In this document: piece after piece, positions 45,607 to 56,507 of the stretch
Layout of the letters: the number at the start of each line of letters is the position of its first letter
Position numbering within the stretch: the stretch's first letter is position 1
Assembly: GCF_008728515.1 (NCBI RefSeq)
Contig: NC_044984.1
Location: 93,295,181 to 93,359,180, forward strand
Origin: Papio anubis
Taxonomy: Eukaryota > Chordata > Mammalia > Primates > Cercopithecidae
Reading direction: 5' to 3'
Length of the DNA stretch: 64,000 nt
Translations under genes and position numbers: made by a program
Notes under the pieces: model-generated
Database searches by the model: none
Told to the model about the DNA's origin: nothing
The model's input: the letters and a program-made list of their open reading frames with translations, nothing else

Positions 45607-45785
45607 TAAATCCTTTATAAAGATCTTGTAGGTTGGGTATTATTACATTCAGTTTAGACTAAACGAAATCCAAATAATAATAATAATAACAACAACAACA
45701 ACAGACTCACAAAGGTAAAGTTGCATAGTTGAGACATAACAAAATTAAACTTCATTCTGTGATGCTGCCACACAGCAGATGATAC
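45607..45785 (-). mobile_element. MIR SINE, antisense, with (AAT)n/(AAC)n expansion
   Basis: 'aaatcctttataaagatcttgtaggttgggtattatta' precedes and 'gactcacaaaggtaaagttgcatagtt' follows a trinucleotide tract at about 45,674-45,702. Confidence 0.6.
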
Positions 45786-45876
45786 AAGCAGTGCAGAATA
45801 CCCACAAACATTATATTTTAAGGTATTTCCACCTATATCTTTCTTGGGGCAGGTAAATGCAATTCACTGTAAACCA

Positions 45877-46518
45877 GTTACAGGTCATCCTTTATCTGAG
45901 GTTTTGCTTTCTGAATTTTCAGTTACCTGTAGTCAACCATGGTCTAAAAAATACTAAATGAAAAATTCCAGAAATAAACAGTTTATTAAGTTTTAAAATG
46001 GATGTTGTTCTGAGTCACATGATGAAATCTCATGCCATCCTGCTCCATCCCTCCAGGGATGTGAGTCATCCCTTTGTCTAGCGTATCCATCCTGTCTGCC
46101 CTTAGTCAGCCTTCTTGGTTGTCAGTTGATTGGTACAATAGACACAAGATATTACCGTGCTCGTGTCCAAGTAAACTGTTTTACTATTATTACAGTCTAT
46201 TGTTATAGTTTCTATTTTAATATAAGTTATTGTTGGTAATCTCTTACTGTGCTTAGCTGATAAATTAAACTTTATTACAGATATCTATCTACCTATATCA
46301 CAGATATATCTATAGATACATATCACAGGTATGTATCTATACTATTATGTGGTATGATGTATAGATACATCACAGGTATGTATCTATAGATATATCGGTA
46401 TATATATGAAAAAACAGTACATATAAGGTTTGGTACTAATCACAGTTTCAGGCATCCACTGGGTGGGGAGGGGGGTGTTAGAACACATCCCTGTGGATAA
46501 GAGGAGACTACTATACAG
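45877..46518 (+). mobile_element. Tigger3-like (TcMar) non-autonomous DNA transposon
   Basis: Ends are diverged inverted repeats ('cagttacaggtcatcctttatctgagg' and the reverse of 'ctgtggataagaggagactac'). Interior landmarks: 'aaattccagaaataaacag', 'gagtcacatgatgaaatctcatgccatcctgctcc', 'gtgagtcatccctttgtctagcgtatcca', and 'ggcatccactggg' near the right end. The transposase gene is absent. Confidence 0.78.
46283..46410 (+). repeat. TATC-rich tract with two perfect hairpins
   Basis: Hairpin 1: atagatacata (46,312-46,322), 7-base loop, tatgtatctat (46,330-46,340). Hairpin 2: atagatacat (46,361-46,370), 7-base loop, atgtatctat (46,378-46,387). They are partial repeats of each other, 49 bp apart. 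Confidence 0.85.
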
Positions 46519-46589
46519 AATGCCAGAGTTAGAGAGCCTTTGTAGGTTATGTAGTTCAATCTTTTGTTTTGCTCTTAAGGAGAAGAATA

Positions 46590-46715
46590 CACCTTAATTT
46601 TGAGTTCTTAACTCAGAAAAGTTAAGAAACTTGTCTAAGGTCACAGAGCTAGTGGAAGAGCAAGCCAAGCATCAATGTCTCCAAAATCCAACTCAGTGCT
46701 GTTTGTGTTACATCA
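46590..46715 (-). mobile_element. MIR SINE fragment, antisense
   Basis: 'cagaaaagttaagaaacttgtctaaggtcacagagctagtggaagagc' is the antisense MIR core and tRNA-side region. Confidence 0.78.
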
Positions 46716-46721
46716 GGATGA

Positions 46722-46948
46722 GTAATAGTTAAGATAAGAGCATGAGTCTTACAGCTCCACTATCCATGTTCAAATTCTTGCTGAATAATTGGGGGAACTT
46801 ACCCAACCTCTCTGGACCTCAGCTTATTCACGTGTAATATGAATATAACAGTTCTTGATGGAGCACTGGGTTAATACTTGCAAAATGCTGAGATCAGTGC
46901 TTGCCCCATAACGAATACTCAATAGGTATTGAGATATTTTTATTCTTA
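46722..46948 (+). mobile_element. MIR SINE, sense
   Basis: 'aagataagagcatgagtcttacag', 'acttacccaacctctctggacctcagc', 'agtgcttgccccataacgaatactcaatag' give nearly the whole MIR. Confidence 0.82.
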
Positions 46949-47263
46949 CCTTTCCTGCCAAGCCCAACCTAGTGTAGAAACTTCTGGAATGGTTGAATTG
47001 AAGGAGAAATAGTATAAATAGTATAAAAAGGTAAACTTTTTAAAAAGAGAATCGTGAAGTAGTGCTTCTGTAGAGATTGGGGGATGGCAAACAACCCATG
47101 GAGTAAATTCACAAGACTCAACACTTAAGAATCCATGAGGGCTGGATGAGATGAGTCCAGGTAGGCCTCGTAGACAAACCTTAGATGGAGTTAACTCATG
47201 AAGCCACGGAGTATGAGCCAGTAGTCATCCGGAGCCAGGATAATAATTTTTCTTTCTGTCTGC
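46949..47263. other. No recognised features
   Basis: Single-copy-looking sequence. Confidence 0.4.
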
Positions 47264-47264
47264 C

Positions 47265-47820
47265 TTACTGCCTTCTTGTCTCTTTGCCTACCTTCCTTCC
47301 TTTCTTCCAGCTTTTCATCCCTTCTTTCCTTCCTTCCCTATCTCCCTCCCTCCCTTCCTTTCCTACCTCCCTCCCTTCTTTCTTCTTCCCTTTCCTCCTT
47401 TCCTTCCTTCATTTCTTCCTTCTTTCCTTTCTTCCTCCCTCTCTCCTTCCCTTTTTCATTGCTTCCTTCCTCCCTCCTTCCCCTCCCTTCCTTCTTTCCT
47501 TTTCCTTCCTTCCTTCCTTGTTCCTTCCTCCTTCCTTGCTTCCCTCCCTCCTTCCTTCCTTCCCTTCCTCCTTCCCTTCCTCTTTTCCTTTTTTCTCTGC
47601 CTCCCTTCCTTCCTTCTCTTCTTCCTTTCTACCTCCTTCCGTTTCCTTTTTTCGTCCTCTCTTCTTTCCTTTACTTTCTCCCTTCCTTCCCTCCCTCCCT
47701 CCTACCTTCCTGCCGTTTCCATCTTTCTTTCCTACCTTCCTGCCTTCCACCCTTCCTACCTTCCCGCCTGCCTTCCTCCCTTCCCTCTCCCTCCCTTCTT
47801 TCTTGCCTTCCTGCCTTGCA
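47265..47820 (+). repeat. Pyrimidine array, imperfect (CCTT/CCCT/CTTT)n, about 555 bp
   Basis: Almost pure C/T on the plus strand with only scattered A and G. It generates long spurious frames (254 and 182 residues plus, 113 minus) of low-complexity Pro/Ser/Leu/Phe or Glu/Gly/Lys/Arg; none is a gene. Confidence 0.97.
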
Positions 47821-47821
47821 G

Positions 47822-48258
47822 TAACCGAATGTTTCTTGAGTGACTATGATGTGCCAAGCCCTGGTATAAGGGTGCACAAAATAAAGTCTCTACCCTCAGG
47901 AACTTACTTCCTAGTGGGGGAGACAAATAACAAACAAAGACACAAATAGGTAATGTACTATTATGTGGTGAAAAGTGCTATGAAGGGAAGGTCACAGGGA
48001 GCATTTTTGTTTGCTTTTGTTGTTTTATGTAGAATGGTCGCAGGTGCCTCTCTGAGAAGGAGCCCTTGGAGCAGACACCTGAATGAAGTGAAGCCACATG
48101 CCTGGAGAAAAATATTCAGACCGAGATAAGAGTGAACACACACCTGCAGTGAGAGAGAGAGCTGGGTGTGATTTGCAGACTCGCAGGAAGGCCAGTGTCG
48201 TTGGGCGGAGGGAGCAGGGGATGCAGGCAGGGGCCACATCACCCCGTATTTGTAAACT
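47822..48258 (-). mobile_element. LINE-2 3' region, antisense
   Basis: Starts at the reversed terminus ('atgtttcttgagtgactatgatgtgccaagccctggtata') and continues 'cctcaggaacttacttcctagtgggggagacaaataac', 'tgtgaaaagtgctatgaaggg', 'ccttggagcagacacctgaatga'. A 30-base T/G-rich insertion (about 48,004-48,030) disrupts it. Confidence 0.85.
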
Positions 48259-48259
48259 G

Positions 48260-50400
48260 AGGCACGGACTGAATGATAGGGCAGCTTCATTAATCCACCA
48301 AACCATATGCTGAGTAATCTACCCCAATTCCAAAGCGTGAACTTGACAACTGCTTCTTCATAGTAATAGATGAAGGATAAAAACTTTTAAAAGGCATATA
48401 GATGAGCCAACTTTTATGTGCTTAAAGTGAAAAACAATCATGTCTATAAGACAAAAGAAGGAAAGTCATTTGACATGCTCCATGTACCTGAGATTCATCT
48501 CGTGTTAATAAAATGTTGAACATATTACACTATTGGCCGGCGTTTAGTTTCAGCTGAGGAACTAATTCCTAAAGCTGCAGCCTGGGGGATGGGGAGATAG
48601 GGTGGACACTGAGACAGGGCATGGAGGAATTCAGATGGTATTTACCCCAGAAATATTTACTGAGATTGGGAATGCTGAGCCAAGCCTAGCCATGCTAGAG
48701 GGCCTTCGGAAGGCAGTTACTAGAATCTCCTTGATTTTTTTCTAATTTCAGAAGAAGCAACAAGAAGAAAGTGTCTTGGCTAATCCTTCTAGTGAAAGAT
48801 ACTCACTTTTATAATAAGGTGCTTGTCTACACAGAGGTTTCTGAGTCAAAGGAGGAGAATGTACAAAATAGACTGAAAGAAGAGCCTGCCTAGTTGCTCT
48901 TTTTCTTTTGTAATTACCAAGATCCTGACTGTTTATTCCCACTTAACTGCAGGTGCTGGAAGAGGAGAGGCTACTGTGACAAAATCATATAAACAAGAGC
49001 CCAGCAGATGCATTTCCAGATAAAGAATGTAAAACATAGTCTATGTAAGTGCCATAAAATTTCACTAATAAAAAACACACACAGCTCAGGGAAACATTTA
49101 TTATCAAAATGGAAGGAGAGACAGGCACATGCTAAGTCTAAGTCTTACTCATTTTGATAAACAATAGCAGAACGTGAATTGATAAAAGTTCTTAATTGGA
49201 AAACAGTTGCTCATTTGTAGTTTGATATTTAAAAGCTTTCTAAACATTTATTTATTTTCTTTTGCCTTGAAGTGATTAGCTATTAGACTAACTATTTTCT
49301 TTTCATGTCAGGTACACAGTGGCTCCAAAGTCAAAACAAGATTAGATTGGAAGGAAGCAAACAAAGAAATTAAAGGGAAATACCGACACTTCTCAATCAA
49401 TGAAAATGCATCAGCATGTATGAGCATCTTTAGCTGGCAATAATATAACGGAAATAAGTAATGTTAGCAAAAGAGACAGCATCATTGGCTATTCATAGTA
49501 CGTATTCACGGTTGTACAATAAAATTCTAAAGGCTAAGGTTTAAAGTGAATAAAAATTATTAGTTCTAAATACTTGAAAATTCCAGCAGCTTAGAGATAT
49601 TTCAGTATGCTTTCAGTGCCCCAAATGTAAAACTTAAATTATTTTATGAAAAAACCTTGTTCAATCTTTTAAGAAATTTGCATTTCATTGCAAAGATGGA
49701 ACATAGCATCCTTGGCTGAGTTATTTTCTATAGAAGTCGGTGCCATTTTGTGGTATATGATTAGCACATTCTAAAGGCAAAGATTCCAGAATGTTTAAAT
49801 TTAGTTGTGAAAAACTGAAGGCATTTATCCATTCATATATAAGCACGAAAATGCAAGTTTCACTTTCAGTGTGTTTAAATGCCACATATTATAATGGGAA
49901 TTCTAGAAGATGTGATCATCAAATTCTGATTTCACACTTAGAAATCAAATAAAAAAGAGACTGGCCTATAATTAGAAAATTAGTCAAGTCAGATCTAATA
50001 TCAACACATGGTTTTCACAGAACAAAAACTTTTGCTTTGAGAAAAGTGAGGTATCATTCTGGATGAATATTCTGGGTCAGTAGAAAATACGGAATCAAAG
50101 TATAGAAACAAAATGTTTATGTCACTGTAAAACTTCTAGTTTTCTAAAATAAAATTTAAACATCTGAAATAGCAGTTTATGCTTTATACTCATACAGTCA
50201 ATAGACACTGGTAGCTTAAGAAAGAACTTGGTGAGTGATGATTTAAACAGTGATAGAGATTCAGTGATATTCAATATACAGTTGTAATTGATGAGCTCAT
50301 CAAACTATGGAATTTGGGGTATTTACAGAGATGGCAAGTATCTATAAAGAGTTTAAATTCCCATACCAGGAAATGTATAGTATCTTTTAATCTATGTCTT
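48260..50400. other. Longest stretch (2.1 kb) with no recognised repeat
   Basis: AT-rich, with no Alu, L1, L2, MIR or LTR signatures and no supported frame. Could be single-copy intron or intergenic DNA, and is the best place to look for a conserved non-coding element. Confidence 0.5.
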
Positions 50401-50771
50401 TACATTTAAAGTAGATTTTTTTCAGAGACAGCATATAGTGGGGTATTGCTTTTTAAATTTTTAAATATAATCTTTGTCTTTTAAATTACATTTAATGTAG
50501 TTGTTGATATGGTTGAGTTTATGTCTATTATCTTGCTACTTGTTTTCTATTTATCCCATCTATTCTTGTTCTTTTTTCCCTCAGTTTCTGCCTTCTTTTG
50601 GGTTGTTTTAGTATTCCATTTTATTTCCATTATTGGTTTATTAGTTATATCTCCTTTTAAATTTATTTACCTAATTTTAGTTGGTGCCCCAAGGCTTAAA
50701 GTATAACTTTGTAGTTTATTTTTGGAGGATCTTTGCCCCACAGAGTCCAGTCTTACCATGCTATTTTTTCT

Positions 50772-50814
50772 TTTAGCGATTTGATTATGCTCTGGTTAAT
50801 ATGTGATTATGTGT

Positions 50815-50860
<46 letters not shown>

Positions 50861-50935
50861 TGCTTATGTTGCTTGAAGTTTGTTGAATTTCTTGGATCTG
50901 TGGGCTTAGAGTACTCACATAAAATTTAAAATAAA
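50772..50935 (-). repeat. Segment of L1 ORF1 duplicated at 51,772-51,915
   Basis: Both copies carry 'ggttaatatgt', a TG microsatellite, then 'gtttgttgaatttcttggatctgtggg', at roughly 85-90% identity by eye. The 50,772 copy is out of L1 order (inside the spacer). Confidence 0.82.
50817..50863 (+). repeat. (TG)n microsatellite
   Basis: About 20 TG units with one TA interruption. Confidence 0.94.
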
Positions 50936-51335
50936 TGTCTATATTCTTTTTCCTGGGTATACTGTCTATACACTCTTAATTCATATACTCACATTTTTAT
51001 GATAGATATTCAATTTTTTATCTTTAAATAATATACCACTTAATGTATAACATGAGCCTTACAATAGTTATACTTCTATTTCCCCATTTTTCCTGCTATT
51101 GTGATAATAAATTTTAATTCTATATATGACCAAAAAACCCATGATACACATAACAGTGTATATAATAATAACATATTTTTGCTTTAAATAGTCAAGTCTT
51201 TTAAATAAATTTTTAAAATGAGAAAAAGTATTTTATATTTATCCATATGTTTACCACTTACATCACTTCATTTCTTTGTGTAGACCTGAGTTTTTATGTG
51301 GTATCATTTTCTTTCTATTTTTTTAAATTAATTAC

Positions 51336-51634
51336 TTTTTTTTTTGAGATGGAGTCTTGCTCTATCACCCAGGCTGGAGTGCAGTGGCACGATCTTGTTT
51401 CACTGCAACCCCCGCCTCCCGGGTTCAAGTGATTCTCCTGCCTCAGCCTCCCAAGAAGCTGGGACTACAGGTGCGTGCCACCACGCCCAGCTAATTTTTT
51501 TTATTTTTTATTTTTAGTAGAGATGGGGTTTCACTGTGTTAGCCAGGTCCTGGTCTCAATCTCCTGACCTCATGATCCACCCGCCTTTGCCTCCCAAAGT
51601 GCTGGGATTACAGGCGTGAGCCACCGTGCCTGGC
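51336..51634 (-). mobile_element. Alu (AluS/Y-like), antisense, in L1
   Basis: Poly-T, full dimer with 'gttagccagg' left-arm variant, ends 'gtgagccaccgtgcctggc'. A clear target-site duplication was not found. Confidence 0.94.
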
Positions 51635-51748
51635 TATCTTTCTCTGGTTTTCATAGTTTATGAAAAGAAACCTGCAGAATTTCTTATCTTTTTCTCTTTG
51701 TGTTCTTTCAGTTTGTGAAGTGTCTTTTTTTCTCTGGATGCTTCCAGA

Positions 51749-51772
51749 TTTTTTTTTTTTTTTTTTTTTTTT
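51749..51772 (+). repeat. 24-base T run
   Basis: Expanded T tract in the L1 ORF1 remnant, immediately beside the duplicated segment. Confidence 0.93.
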
Positions 51773-51817
51773 AGCAATCTAATTATGCCGTGGTTAATAT
51801 GTAACTATGTGTAATCT

Positions 51818-51857
51818 CTGTGTGTGTGTGTGTGTGTGCGCGTGTGTGCGTGCGTAT
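51818..51857 (+). repeat. (TG)n/(CG) microsatellite
   Basis: TG repeat passing into TGCG units, with several CpGs; partner of the repeat at 50,817. Confidence 0.92.
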
Positions 51858-52126
51858 CTTGCTTGAGGTTTGTTGAATTTCTTGGATCTGTGGGTTTGTA
51901 TTCACATCAAATTTACATAATTTGGTAGCCATTATTTCTTGAAATATTCTCCCCCATCCATTTATTAATGTATCCTATTTTTTCCCCCAAATATAAATGT
52001 TAGACTGCTTGATATTATTCCACAGGTCACTTAAGCTCTGCTAATTTTTTCACTACTCTTTTTTCCTACATACTTCATTTTGGATGATTCTATTACTATG
52101 TCTTCAAATTCATGGGCTTTTCTCTT

Positions 52127-52198
52127 TTAATCCAAATGGTCACATTTTCATGTCAGATATTCTTAATCCAAATAGCCACGTTTTCATGTCAGATATTC
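52127..52198 (+). repeat. 36-bp tandem duplication, three mismatches
   Basis: 52,127-52,162 and 52,163-52,198 both read 'ttaatccaaat...' through '...tcatgtcagatattc'. Within the antisense L1 ORF1. Confidence 0.93.
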
Positions 52199-52800
52199 TA
52201 TTTTATTTTTATCATTAGAAATCACATTTGGGCTTTAAAAAATATCTTTAATTTCTCTCCTCGTTTCATGTTTTCCTTTAAATACTTGCACATAGGTACT
52301 TTAACATCCTTGCATACTAGTTCCATTATCTCTGTCATTTCTGAATCTATTTCTACTTAATGCTTTTTTCCTCCTCATAATATGTCACATTTTCTTGTAT
52401 TTTGTCTAGTAATTTTTGATAGAATGCTGAAGATTATAAATGCTAGGTCATCTGGATTTTGACTTCCTTAAAAAATATTAATTTTGGTTTTGGCAGGAAG
52501 CCAAACAAAAATCTAGATCAAAAGTCCAAGTTTCTAGATATTTTCTCTGCAGCTTCCAGCCTGAGCCTCTCCAAACTCCTATCTTTGTCTTCTGAGTCAG
52601 CAAAGAAGTAAATCCAAGCTCTTTTGGGTTACCCTTCCCTCTGCTTATGGACCATAAATTGCCTCCAGGAAGAAACCTGGGGCAATTGTAGAAATCACTT
52701 TGTCTTCCTCCTCTCAGAGATGACAGCATTAAGCTGCCTACAATCTGATGTTTGAAAACAGTTGCACCACATATTTTGTTCAGTTAAAAAAATTTTTTTA

Positions 52801-53079
52801 GGCCAGGCATGGTGGCTCATGTCTGTAATCCCAGTACTTTGCGAGGCTGAGGAGGGAGGATTGCTTGAGCTCAGGAGTTTGAGACCAACCTAGGCAACAT
52901 AGTGAGACTCTGTCTCTATTAAAAATTAAAAAAAATTAGCTGGGCATGGTGGCACATGCCTGTGGTCCCAGCTACTCAGGAGCCATCTCACTGCAGCCTC
53001 GAATTCCTGGGCTCAAGAGATCCTCCCACCTCAGCCTCCCAAAGTGCTGGGATTACAGGCAAACACCACTACGCCCAGT
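52801..53079 (+). mobile_element. Truncated Alu (sense) fused to an inverted Alu piece
   Basis: 52,801-52,982 is a sense Alu left monomer plus the start of the right monomer, stopping at 'cagctactcaggag'. 52,983-53,079 is antisense ('ctcactgcagcctcgaattcctgggctc...gctgggattacaggc'). No intervening unique sequence. Confidence 0.88.
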
Positions 53080-53090
53080 TATTGTTCAAT

Positions 53091-53412
53091 TGTTTTTCTT
53101 TTGTTTTTTTGTTGTTTGCTTTTGTTTTTTTGAGGCAGAGTCTCACTCTGTCACCCAGGCTGGAGTGCAATGGCACGATGTCAGCTCACTGCAACCTCCG
53201 CCTCCTGGGTTCAAGGGATTCTGCTGCCTCAGCCTTCCGAGTAGCTGGACTACAGGCCCATACCACCATGCCTGGCTCATTTTCGTAGTTTTAGTGGAGA
53301 CGGGGTTTCACCATGTTGGCCAGACTGGTCTCAAACTTCTGACCTCAGGCGATCCACCCGCCTTGGCCTCCCAAAGTGCTGGGATTACAGGCGTGAGCCA
53401 CTGTGCCTGGCC
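53091..53412 (-). mobile_element. Alu (AluS-like), antisense
   Basis: T-rich start (53,091-53,131) and a full dimer ending 'ccactgtgcctggcc'. tattgttca at 53,080-53,088 and 53,413-53,421 is the target-site duplication. Confidence 0.94.
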
Positions 53413-53421
53413 TATTGTTCA

Positions 53422-53977
53422 GTTTCTAATGGGAGGTTAAGGGCAAATTTTGATACTCCATTAACAGCCCAAAGTCTATTTTCCAAATCTGTTTTAGATA
53501 CTCTTAGATGAAACAATTCTTACAGAAACCATGAGAACTTAAATGATTAATCATAATTCTCAAAGAAAACTCCCACACAGTTAATGTCAAATGTAATATG
53601 ATGTAAGTAAGTTGATTGATAATATTTGTATCTTGTTAAAAGAGGCTACTTTAGTCTGCTAAGATATTGAAGCGATTTTCCCAAGGGAAGGAGTATCTGA
53701 CATGAAATGCTAATTAATCATCAGTTATCAACCATTAATTAAATGGCTACTTTATGAAGGACATTAAACTGAGCACTAGATGGAGTATGTTGTTGCAGTC
53801 ATCATTTCATAGAAAAGTCTATAGGGGTAATTATAAGAAAAAGAAATTGGGTATTTCAAAGATCTAGTCACTGATATAAGTGGAATGTGATATCAAATGT
53901 GAATCAATACTTTAAAATAATTTTTATTAAATGCTTATTAAATACAGAAGAATACTTTAAAAATATATGTAAACTTA
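53422..53977. other. No recognised features
   Basis: AT-rich, nothing supported. Confidence 0.4.
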
Positions 53978-54155
53978 AAAGTAGTGCTTCTGAAACTTTA
54001 ATGTGCAAACAGATCACCTGAGATCTTGTTAAGATGCAGATTCTGATTCAGGAGTCTGGGGTGGGGCCTACTTCTGTAGTTCTGAAAAATAAAATAATCC
54101 CAGGTGAGGCCAATGTTTCTGCTCTGCAGACTATCTTTGGAGTAGCAAGAGTAAG
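53978..54155 (+). mobile_element. MER5A DNA transposon remnant, sense
   Basis: 'agtgcttctgaaactttaatgtgcaaacagatcacctgagatcttgttaagatgcagattctgattcagg' follows MER5A; the right end is diverged. Confidence 0.8.
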
Positions 54156-54169
54156 AGAAGTGAAACCAC

Positions 54170-54795
54170 AATGATCATCTGTGTGCCCACCACTGGTGTA
54201 AGAAAAAGAACTTTATTTTTATTGCTAATGTCTTCTGGGTACTCTTCCTGATCCCACCACCTTCCCTCCCTCTTAGAAATAACTACCCTCTTGAAGTTTG
54301 TTTTTATCATCCTTTTGCTTTTCATAAAAGTTTTAACACATTTTCTTGTCAATCCAATATATATTGTTAGGGTTTGCATATTTTTGAATGCATGAACCTA
54401 ATATAAATGGAATCATTTGCATATATCCTTTTTCAATTTTCATACCGCATTATGTTCCTGAGGTTAATTCATATCATTGTAACCATAGTTTGTATAAGCT
54501 TAATTTATTTTCATCACTGTATGGAATTCTATTGTATGAATATACATAATTTATTTATTTTACTATTGTTGAACTTTGAAATTTAGGTTTTATACTGCCA
54601 TGAAAATTCTTGTATAAGTTCCTGGTGCACACATGCAACACTTAGTCAGATTATATACAGAGTTGCTGAACTGCTGGCTCATAAGGTATATACATTTTAA
54701 ACTTTAGTAGATTATGCCAAATTGTTTTCTAGAATGGTTGTATTGATTTTTTCTGCCACCAACTGTGTGTACAAATGTTCTAGTTGTTCCTCATC
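54170..54795 (-). mobile_element. Old LINE-1 3' end (L1MC/L1ME-like), antisense
   Basis: 'tataaatggaatcatttgcatatatcc', 'gtatggaattctattgtatgaatatac', 'tataagttcctggtgcacacatg', 'gccaaattgttttctagaatggttgta' are in reversed L1 3' UTR order. Confidence 0.82.
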
Positions 54796-54796
54796 T

Positions 54797-55350
54797 GTAT
54801 TAGTTTTATATTGTTGCACAGCAAATTGTCACACATTTACTGGCTTAAAACAATACCCACATATTAGATCCTAACTCTATAGGTCAGAAGTCCAGGTCAG
54901 CCTGGATGGGTTCTCTACTTGGGGTCTCACCAGTCCAAAATCAAAGTTTTAGCTGGGCTGACTCATATCTAGAGGCTCTGTGGAAAAATCTGCTTCCAGG
55001 CTTTTTCAGGCTGTTGGAAGCATTCAGTTATTTGCAGTTATAGACTGAAGCCCCTTTTCCTGCTGTCTGTTAGCTGCTAAGGACCACTCTCAGCTCCTGG
55101 AGGCCACTCTCAGATCCTTGTCCCATAGCCCCCTCCACTTATCAATGGAGACCCTCCTTTGCATCAAATTCCTCTCATGCTTAAAAATCTCTCTGAGTTG
55201 GAGAAAAGTCAACATATAAAGAGCGAATGTGATTAGATTAAGCATATCAAGGCAATCTCCCTTTTGTCATATAATGAAACATAATCACAAGAATAATTCT
55301 AGAAATGAAGGTTATGAGGGTCATCTATAGAATTCTGCCTACTCTAGTTT
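54797..55350 (-). mobile_element. Old LTR (ERVL/MaLR-like), antisense
   Basis: Starts 'tgtattagttttatattgttgcacagcaaattgtcacacatttactggcttaaaaca', continues 'gactcatatctagaggctctg' and 'gattagattaagcatatcaaggcaatctccc', ending 'attctgcctactctag'. Same general class as the LTR at 14,315. Subfamily not assigned; no viral gene seen. Confidence 0.65.
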
Positions 55351-56507
55351 ACCGATAGCCAAACTGGCCCTATGATTCACTACTGTTTCATAGGAAAATA
55401 TATTCACCACTTCCCAAGGTTCCTAGTGCTTTCATTTCATTACAGCATCAGTTCAAGGTCTAAAATCTCAATAAATCATCTGAATAATCTAAACCAGATA
55501 GAATATTAAAAGGGGTCAGCAATCCAAAGCAGTGTTGAAATCCAGTGGAGCAAAACCAGTTGGGAAAACTCCACTGGGTTTCAAGGCCTGGGAATAATTC
55601 TCCTTAGCTCTCAGCTCCTCCCTCTCCACTTTTGGTTTCACCCTCTGCGTCAACTTTCCTTTTTCATAAAGAGTAGATGAATGGTTTTATCTCCCTGCTT
55701 CTTGCAGTAGAATTTGAGCAGATGTAAGAGTCTCTTTTCATTTTACACTCTTTCTGTCCCTTTTGGTACAACTGGTAGTATTTCTGCTGATATAATTTTC
55801 TCAAGAACTTTCTGGATCTCCTGTGGATGTCACAGTGATTCATTGTATCACACAGAAGACACGTCAACAAAATAAAAATAGAGAAGATAATCCCTTCTCT
55901 ATTTTTGGCTTCTACTGAAATGGTTGAGGGACAGAACCCTTAAGCCCAGAGGTCGTCTGGTTTAACTGAGAAGATCTATGAGAAACACCCTTAATCTCCT
56001 GGAAGGGTATTTTGTGTGGTAAAATACTCTGGCCTTTTGATATTTCTGAGTTTTCAACAAAGGGTTGTATAGTATACACTCAGACTTTTCTTTATGCCAC
56101 TGTTTTAGCAGCCATTTATGACTTTTAGCATCCTTTTGCCATCTGGAGAGGCTGTGAATTTTCAAAATTATCTACCCTGGTTTCTTTCCGTTTAAAAGTT
56201 CTTCCCTCAATTTATCTCTCTCCTCTCACAATTTACTATAAGCAACAATAAGAAATCAGGCTGTAGCTTTAACACTTTTCTTGGAAATCTCCTTAGCTAT
56301 GTATTAAAGTTCATTGTTTACAAATTCTGCTTTCCACATAACTGCAAGATGCAACTTTGCTAACTATTTGGCCACTACATAACAAGACTCTCCCTTCCTG
56401 CATTTCTAATAATATGTTTCTCACTTCTTTTTTAGTCCTTGCTAACAGCATTCTTAAAGCCCAGATGTTTTTTAACCTATTTCCTTATATTTTCATGGGT
56501 TTTCTGT
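55351..56507. other. Unassigned, possibly an old repeat
   Basis: Parts such as 'tacaaattctgctttccacataact' and 'acataacaagactctcccttcctgcatttctaataatatgtttctc' feel repeat-like, and the segment adjoins the upstream side of the antisense LTR, so retroelement internal sequence is possible. I cannot name a family and see no conserved frame. Confidence 0.4.

Larger units (their letters stand above)
50405..52790 (-). mobile_element. Old LINE-1 (L1M), 5' part: ORF1, spacer and start of ORF2, antisense
   Basis: On the minus strand it reads ORF1 (about 52,400 to 51,650, including 'aatttcttggatctgtggg' and 'ttcatttctttgtgtagac' reversed), the ORF1-ORF2 spacer (51,330-50,700) and the first part of the ORF2 endonuclease (to 50,405, 'gcatatagtggggtattgc'). 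An Alu at 51,336-51,634 interrupts it and one segment is duplicated. All frames broken. The ORF1-side edge near 52,790 is uncertain. Confidence 0.75.

Noticed and set aside
45265..45609. 114-residue plus-strand frame
   Set aside because: No homology I recognise and it ends in a 25-bp tandem repeat and MIR.
47185..47949. 254-residue plus-strand open frame (and 182- and 113-residue partners)
   Set aside because: They run through the C/T array and encode only low-complexity Ser/Pro/Leu/Phe or Glu/Gly/Lys/Arg; frames stay open because such repeats rarely contain stops.
52946..53440. 164-residue plus-strand frame
   Set aside because: Translates antisense Alu sequence (the familiar ESHSVTQAGVQWH and PPPPGF strings); not a gene.
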